Origin: Gymnopilus junonius
Lineage: Eukaryota > Basidiomycota > Agaricomycetes > Agaricales > Galerinaceae
NCBI GenBank assembly: GCA_015501075.1
Contig: JADNYJ010000780.1
Coordinates: 1 to 13,313 of the forward strand
DNA length: 13,313 nucleotides
Direction of reading: 5' to 3'
Shown here: positions 7,591 through 13,313 of the stretch, in pieces
Layout of the letters: every line of letters begins with the position of its first letter
How positions within the stretch are numbered: position 1 is the first letter of the stretch
Position numbers and translations under genes: made by a program
The notes under the pieces: model-generated
The model's database searches: none
Seen by the model: the letters and a program-made list of their open reading frames with translations, nothing else
Told to the model about the DNA's origin: nothing

Positions 7591-10500
7591 GAAGGCTTCT
7601 TTACATCAAGCTTGTCCGTGATCCTGCTTGAAAAAATCGGTTGCTGCCCGTGTTGACTTATGGCCGACGCCACCACCACGGAATCGCATTCATCATATCC
7701 CGGTCCACAAACCTGTCATATTCAGATGTCAGTAAACTAACTATTTACTGACAATACACTCACATTCCGACATAAATATAGCTGCCAGTCTGCCTCTGGA
7801 TTTCCGGTTGAGCACGCAATCGATGACGGACCAAGGTATTTCTTAGTAACCCCCCAGTGAAATGCCGGAATCAGGTGAACAGCGCGGATGACTTGAGCAG
7901 GGTCGACAAAACCAAAAGCTGCCTCGTCATTTCCAGGCACAAATCCAGGCATAAGAGACGCTTAGCTTTCCAACCAGTGCGTGGTGTCATGTCCCTCCCA
8001 AACCATTGAACAAACAGAAATTCCATCCGTTGAGGCTCGAATGTTTTTGACTGAGGTCCCATATGTCGAATTTGAGTGTGAAATATTCCCAATATCTGGC
8101 CATACCAATATGGATGAGGATCTTCATTGTGTTCCTCGTTCTCAGGAGAGAGAACCATGAAATCGGTGTGGCCAGGAACGCGGGGATTGAGTGAATCTTG
8201 ATCACGCCATAAATCATACGTGGTATAGTTCATGCGTAGAACCTTGTGTCGATAAATCATGTTATTGTCGATGATGACTGACCGTCGTTCAGCAGCTGTA
8301 AATTCTAGCTCGTCACCTTCATATCTGCGACCAAGGAGCCGAGATAATAAGTGGTTCTGAGACGGGGCAAAAAGTCCTTTATAAAATGTTAATTTATGCA
8401 ACTGAAAGCTATCAAATGAGCTTACACGAAGCGCTGGATCTTCCTTGTTCATCTCTAACCACCGAGGGAGATTAATTTTATGTCAGCGGTCCAATGCGAT
8501 CTGATGATGCTGTTCCGGTTGGGTCGCTGGTAGTGATTCTTCTTCATCAAAAGGAACTGTTGCATGCTTATCATCAGACAGTCCCCCAATGCCTTCTTGC
8601 TTGTTCCATTCCTTCATCAAGTGGATGAATCGTTCATGTCTGACTTGCAAACCTATTCCAATGACATGTTTTCCTTTGTGCACTCGTCGATACATGTGCT
8701 TCACTCGTCGATGTTCAAGCTCACCCTATATATTTGAATGTCAACTTTACTTCAAGATACGAGAAGAAATCGCCGTACCGTCTGGGTGCTATAATTGTCC
8801 GTTGTCCCATGTAGTCAGATAGCTTTGGCGTATCCACCAAGTGAGTGCAGCTTGATGGTGTCGAGGTGGAATAGTCGCTGCTTACGAGTTGGCTGTTTTG
8901 TTGCTAAAGAAGCTTTAGGGTTATGGGTGGAGGACTTCTTAATCGCAGCCTTTGACTGGCGTCTACCCCGAGCGGCTTCTTCAGATGGCAAGTCATACGT
9001 CTGGTACTTCTGACATAAGTGCCTCTCAAATTCACGTAAATTCTCTCCGAGTCTGGTTGTTGACGTCTCGAGATCATTCACGGTGGTTTCGGTATGAAGC
9101 CGCAGTTTTGCGAGCGCATGCCATGATGCAAGCTCAAATAGTAGCTTGCGAACAATGCCATCTTGCTTACCCAGGAAGAGCCCCTCAAAAACAGGAATAG
9201 CACACTGTATAGTGGAGAATCAGTCCAGTAGAATGGAGAAATAGGCCAAGCCATAATGTGACCTGGAGTAAGTCTTCGTAATCGCATGCGGCCATCTTTT
9301 TTAAAGCTGATGCATTCTTCCCAAATCAGCATATTGTGCCCCTACCAAAGGTCGGAATCTGTCGATAGCTAAACAAGCACTTAGCCACAATCCGGGTCTG
9401 GAAATATTAAAATTTACCGTTCATTCAATTTTTGAATACGATCTTCTCCAAGTGCAAAAAGAAGGTGAAGCAAATGCTTGAATATTGCCATCCATACACC
9501 AATCTCAAATTCATGAAGGAGGTCTACAACAAATAAGTCATAGTAGTTAAGACCAGCTTCGAATAACCGTTGTGAGAATGCGTTCTAATCAAAGTAATTA
9601 GAAATAGAACTTTGTTCAACTAGACACTTACTCGAGTTGGCACCAGTGACTTGGATGCTAAAATGTCGGTAATTCGTTTACTGGCGATATTTACTCCCTT
9701 TTCAAACATCAGTTTGCGAGCACGTTCGATCATCTCCTGCCTAGCCTCATTGTCAGCGCGCTTATACCTGATCCGGTCTTGCATGTCTCGCTTTGAACCT
9801 AGCATAGGAATCTTTGATTTGAGAACCAAACATCTGGGACATGGATGTCATGAAAGATATTTAATACACGCCAATAGAACTCTGCAAATTGATAATAATT
9901 AGTTGTTTGATCATTCTAAACAGAAGGCGATATCACTTCTCAACATAATCGGCTGAATAGGTCAAGAATCGAAGGACGCCCAATCGATCGATACCATCTT
10001 CTAATTGCAGAATCAGACCATGGAGATAAGCTTCAACAAATTCATCATCAAGCAACAATAACCAGACAGCCTGCGCCAGTTCACGCCGAAGATGTGTAAG
10101 CATCTCAGCTGTTGCGGGTTTTCCAAATTGTTCCATGTAAAACTCTTGGATATTATCGTCAAGCTACATGCAAATCGTATCAGACTGGATTTATTCACAG
10201 TAGCATAAATATGTGCACTAACCTTGGGCATGTATGCAATGTGATGGGCCGCAAAGGAAGAAGGTTTGACGCGTGCATATTTAGACTGGCCGCCAAAGAA
10301 AAGATACATTGGCCACAGCTCAGCGTTCCCAAACTGGGCGAGTGAGGTTGAATCGGACCAGAGCATCAAGGCTACCACGAATCGCTCGAGATCCTCACCA
10401 GATCCATGGTACAGCTCATCTTGTAAGAGCTTCTCGTATTCGTTATTCCATGCATCAGCAGTGAAACTTTCAGAATAGATCCTCTCTTCTGGGTCAGTTT

Positions 10501-11250
10501 CCGAGGGTGTCCAATAAGCTTTGAAAGGAAAGGTGTGAAATGTCTTTGCTACTGGTTCCGAGTAAGCAGATCGAATAACCTCGACTAACTTGCGATGATG
10601 GACTCTACTTTGAATTTGGGTGCTTCGGCCTCAGAGATAAAGCAGAAGCCATCGCATGGAACTGAAAGCTCAACAGAGCTTTTGATCCAGCGGTCGTCAA
10701 AGGCGAATGGCGAAGGCACAGAGTCGAGTTCGTGATAATCGTCCATCCGTTTGTTTTCCTTCGTAGCATCAAAGCCCTCCAGTTCGTTTGGCAAGAAGTC
10801 AGGAGCAAGAATGATGTCTCTAACAAGCGAATTAAGTTCTGAGATGGATTTAGTATTAGATGACTGGTAGAACCAGGTCATCAGACGGTAAACGGATGCA
10901 TTTTTGAAAGGCGCAAAGAATTCAGTGGTGGCATGAGTTATGGTAGACTTGAGATCATGTAGAATCGAGCTGAAAGACATGTGAGAAGCCTTGAAAGAGT
11001 CTGATGATGGGTCGAGAGCCAAGTTAGGAGAGTCGGAAACCTCAGAAAGCGAATGAAATGGATCAGGAGTGATACTAGGCTTTCCGTTCGCGTACTGACG
11101 CACAATCCCAAACGAATCTGGTTCAGTACGGAATATACTAGCATCGGAATTTACATAGAAGGACTCTGAGTTGAAGTCTAGCTTGTCAATCTGGGGAATA
11201 TATGGTGGAGCTGGAGGTAATTCATCCTGGTGATGTTTTGGTAGCATTGG

Positions 11251-11526
11251 TCATTTTGGATTCGTGAGTTTGATGGATGAAGGGGCAGTTCTCTGAGAGC
11301 TTAGCCGACGGCGTAGATCATCCTTCATTTTAATAAGAGAAGGGCTTGGAGGCATCTTAAGCCTAGCAAGCTGCTCCTCTCTCTTTGTTGTCAGTTTAAC
11401 CCCACATCTCTTCAACCGCTTTTGTTTTGTGGTGAGATACAGTGCTGGGCATTTTCTCTTGTGATTTCCAAATGCAGTATGATTTGTGAGCTTTTTTCTG
11501 CAGCCAGGACAGGAGATTTCGGCCAT
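11251..11526 (-). other. C2HC zinc-finger N-terminal fragment of the Plavaka transposase
   Basis: This is the one part of the remnant with an intact start. The ATG at 11526 opens a 91-codon frame with C6, C9, H22 and C26 in a CPGC...GNHKRKC arrangement, followed by a Lys/Arg-rich stretch likely to contact DNA. A TGA at 11253-11251 ends it. The next codons continue in the same frame into the rest of the transposase (ATG at 11247), so the split is a single nonsense change, not two genes. The fragment could still be translated as a 91-residue DNA-binding peptide, which is speculation. Confidence 0.75.
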
Positions 11527-11866
11527 AGCAGGACAGAATTACACGGAAAAGAAAGAACAAGCAAGTGGGATGAGATTAAAGATTACGACGTCGATAAGAA
11601 AAAAATAACAAATGCCGTCACATGACCATGTTTGAGCAATGTTAAAATTCTAAGGGGCCGTGTTGCTCATCAAGTTCACAGCAGGAATGAAAATGATTGA
11701 AAATTTATTTAGAATACAGCTTAATTTCTTCAATCTTAAGTGGTGTGGATGGAAAGACTTGATGAACGATACAAAGACACTGTGAATCTATTTTTGGATC
11801 AGCACAGTCCAAATTCGGAACGCGAGTAGAATTTGACCAACTCACTCTTTCGCTCTCACCACCATC
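11527..11866. promoter_or_regulatory. Shared divergent intergenic region
   Basis: These 340 bp separate the minus-strand transposase start from the plus-strand DUF6698-like gene. The part next to 11867 has a pyrimidine-rich leader (CTCACTCTTTCGCTCTCACC) directly before ACCATCATG, a typical fungal start context. A/T-rich blocks lie near 11700-11740. No clear TATA box is seen. It should hold promoters for both directions and perhaps the eroded end of the transposon. Confidence 0.4.
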
Positions 11867-13269
11867 ATGCCCGACAGCGATAATCCGTCAAAAGATAACC
11901 TCGACGCCATTGTGCAATCCGTCAGAGTTGGAGGGTGGTGAGCGCTATACATTCTAGCTCAGTAAATGTGGGATGCTAACCAGCAAGTGCAGTAATACTC
12001 AACTCAAGCCGTATATCTCGAAATCACGTATCATCTCACAGACCATTCACCCTTTCATGAATCTCCATCGCGCCTTCTATGCTGGTGTACCTGAAGCCGC
12101 ACCCGAAGACAAAGAGAATGAGGATGAGGATACAGAGGATGAGGAAGAAGTGGAGGGTGATGACATGCGACCAGACAAGGAAGAACAGTACGTCCATTTT
12201 TATGAACAACCAGACTACTTCTAACATGCATTTAGATACACTGAGGAGGAACATTACATCTTCCGTGCCATAATAAAGCTCGAGCGAAGGTTTAATCTCG
12301 TTGTCGACGCTTGTTCCACCGACACCGACGCTTTCCTTGGATTAATCAAGCTAGGAAGTCGATATATGTGGGTGTTATATCTGTTTACTGACCATCTTTT
12401 AGATTTCAGAGGCCTCTAACGCCTCTCGTGGAGATGATACTGCCAAGCTCAAGGGCGCTATCCTTGACCTCATATATGAAAACCCCAAATCCGGCTCTAG
12501 GTTTGCCATGGACTATGATATTGACCGACTCTTAGCTAGCGACCCCAAGGAAACTCGAGGTCATTACCACTTGGACACTGCCGAACATCTCTGCCCTTTA
12601 CGTCTGAAGGACCAGTTCGAAGCAGATCCTGTGTAAAATATATGCGCGTCTTTTTCACTTGCTCGCTCACCCATCTGCACAGAGATTTCACAAATCAAAT
12701 ATTTGATGGAAAACTCGTAATTACAGACAATGACTTTCCATCTTTTATGTATGAAAGTGGGACTCAGTATGATCCCGACGACGAAACCAGTGGCCTCTTT
12801 CGAGGTTTCCTACTTGTCAGAGTGAGTTTATCATAGGTCGATCTATTCCTCTTTTTGATGGCACTATCAGGTCTTCCGGCATATCTTCACAGGCCCCTCC
12901 TCAGCGCTTGAGGCCAGTCGCGACGCAAACAAGACAAAAGCCAAGGTTTTTCATATCAAAAAAGTGACTGGTCGCATGATTGCGTATGCAGCTGTACAGG
13001 TATGATTTCAAACTAACGTCGTGTCGTTGTTAAGCTTTGCTTTTCAGACTTATCTCGCTTTGTCATCCGCCAAGAAGTGGACAAACTTTATTGATTGCTT
13101 TGGGCTCGATGTTTTTTATGACAATGTTGTTTCAATGTTCGAAGAAAATGAAGAAACTCAGTTCATACAAGATACTTTGGACTGGTGGCAGTCGTAAGTA
13201 ATCTCCCCACCTTCCTTTCGTTGTACTCCTTGTGGCTTTTAAGTCAGGTTCCGGGCCTTCGTTCTATGA
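11867..13269 (+). CDS. DUF6698-like protein (eight exons)
   Basis: I rebuilt exons 11867-11937, 11993-12187, 12236-12357, 12410-12632, 12683-12821, 12871-12999, 13048-13193 and 13248-13269, giving 348 residues. All introns are 48-55 bp with GT-AG ends, and phase is kept throughout. Several have CTAAC or CTGAC branch sites. Residues 40-57 form a conserved helix (TIHPFMNLHRAF). Residues 58-81 are a strong Asp/Glu patch. An ASRGDDTAKLK motif follows, then HLCPLRL, SGLFRGFLLVRVFRHIFTGP, AYAAVQTYLALSS and a C-terminal LDWWQ. This order matches the fungal domain I know as Pfam DUF6698, a family of unknown function expanded in Agaricomycetes. There is no signal peptide or membrane segment. The frame looks intact. 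The weakest join is intron 12358-12409, whose donor GTCGAT is poor. After LDWWQ the protein ends within seven residues, shorter than I would expect, so the last exon may be mis-modelled. Confidence 0.75.
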
Positions 13270-13313
13270 AGAAGAAAATGAAGGCGAGCAAAATTCGGCC
13301 CGAACAAATGCAC

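Larger units (their letters stand above)
7353..11526 (-). pseudogene. Degenerate Plavaka (KDZ superfamily) transposase
   Basis: Read on the minus strand, fragments in order match the Plavaka transposases of mushroom genomes. They are: an N-terminal C2HC finger (C6-x2-C9-x12-H22-x3-C26); a variable Ser/Pro-rich linker; a region with ALMLWSDSTSLAQFG and WPMYLFFG; a block ending LTYSADYVEK; a CPRC knuckle; FVVDLLHEFEIGVW, where I expect a catalytic Asp of the DDE/RNase H-like core; YRQIPTFGR; ELASWHALAKLRLH; LPSEEAARGRR; GTTDNYSTQT then GELEHRRVK; KVLRMNYTTYD; QDSLNPR; HLIPAF; FVDRDM; and a Glu/Asp-rich tail ending LGYDEL. Likely introns are 10222-10164, 9936-9882, 9631-9585, 9417-9369, 9262-9205, 8778-8726 and 7763-7713. 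In-frame TGA stops lie at 11251-11253, 9848-9850, 9326-9328, 8815-8817 and 8483-8485. Frameshifts lie near 10588, 7954, 7690 and 7620. It cannot make a full transposase. Confidence 0.9.
7353..11526 (-). mobile_element. Plavaka-type DNA transposon remnant, ends not found
   Basis: The span given is the coding remnant; the element itself should reach further on both sides. I compared 7236-7352 with the reverse complement of 11527-11866 by eye and found no convincing terminal inverted repeat or target-site duplication. The ends are either eroded or lie elsewhere. Neighbouring genes at 6837-7235 and 11867-13269 limit how far it can extend if they are host genes. Confidence 0.7.

Noticed and set aside
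9078..9332. Minus-strand frame crossing the Plavaka region in another phase
   Set aside because: It is a shadow: the transposase motifs YRQIPTFGR and ELASWHALAKLRLH lie in the other frame on both sides, joined by an intron at 9262-9205.

Overview
The window looks like nuclear DNA from a basidiomycete fungus, most likely an Agaricomycete. Genes are broken by many 47-59 bp GT-AG introns, often with CTAAC/CTGAC-type branch sites. The recognisable proteins are an F-box/LRR-like protein, a MYND-finger protein, a DUF6698-like protein and a Plavaka (KDZ superfamily) transposase, a combination typical of Agaricomycetes. Because the genes are spliced, continuous reading frames show only parts of them. 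I rebuilt the gene models by hand from splice signals and intron phase; none is backed by transcript data.

Layout, left to right. Positions 1-828 hold nothing I can firmly call. On the minus strand, 829-1080 encodes a small secreted Gly/Asn/Ser-rich protein with a clear signal peptide and an upstream TATA-like box. Positions 1081-2286 are non-coding apart from that promoter, paired GATA motifs and a small inverted repeat. On the minus strand, 2287-3637 is a seven-exon gene whose last three exons assemble a complete C-terminal MYND zinc finger. On the plus strand, 3863-5301 is a two-exon F-box-like gene. Positions 5302-6836 contain only weak candidates: a 99-codon frame, and an acidic frame broken by one stop that carries an internal repeat. 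On the minus strand, 6837-7235 is a possible four-exon small gene.

The largest feature is a 4.2 kb decayed Plavaka transposase on the minus strand (7353-11526), readable from its N-terminal C2HC finger to its acidic C-terminus. It carries five in-frame stops, all TGA, plus at least four frameshifts. The stops fit CGA-to-TGA change, as expected from deamination of methylated CpG in a silenced transposon. A 340 bp gap separates it from a divergent eight-exon plus-strand gene (11867-13269) that encodes an apparently complete DUF6698-like protein with an acidic patch.

The genes do not form a pathway or operon. The window reads as accessory, transposon-bearing fungal sequence with lineage-expanded families. 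I see no CRISPR array, rRNA or tRNA, and no convincing new multi-gene system.
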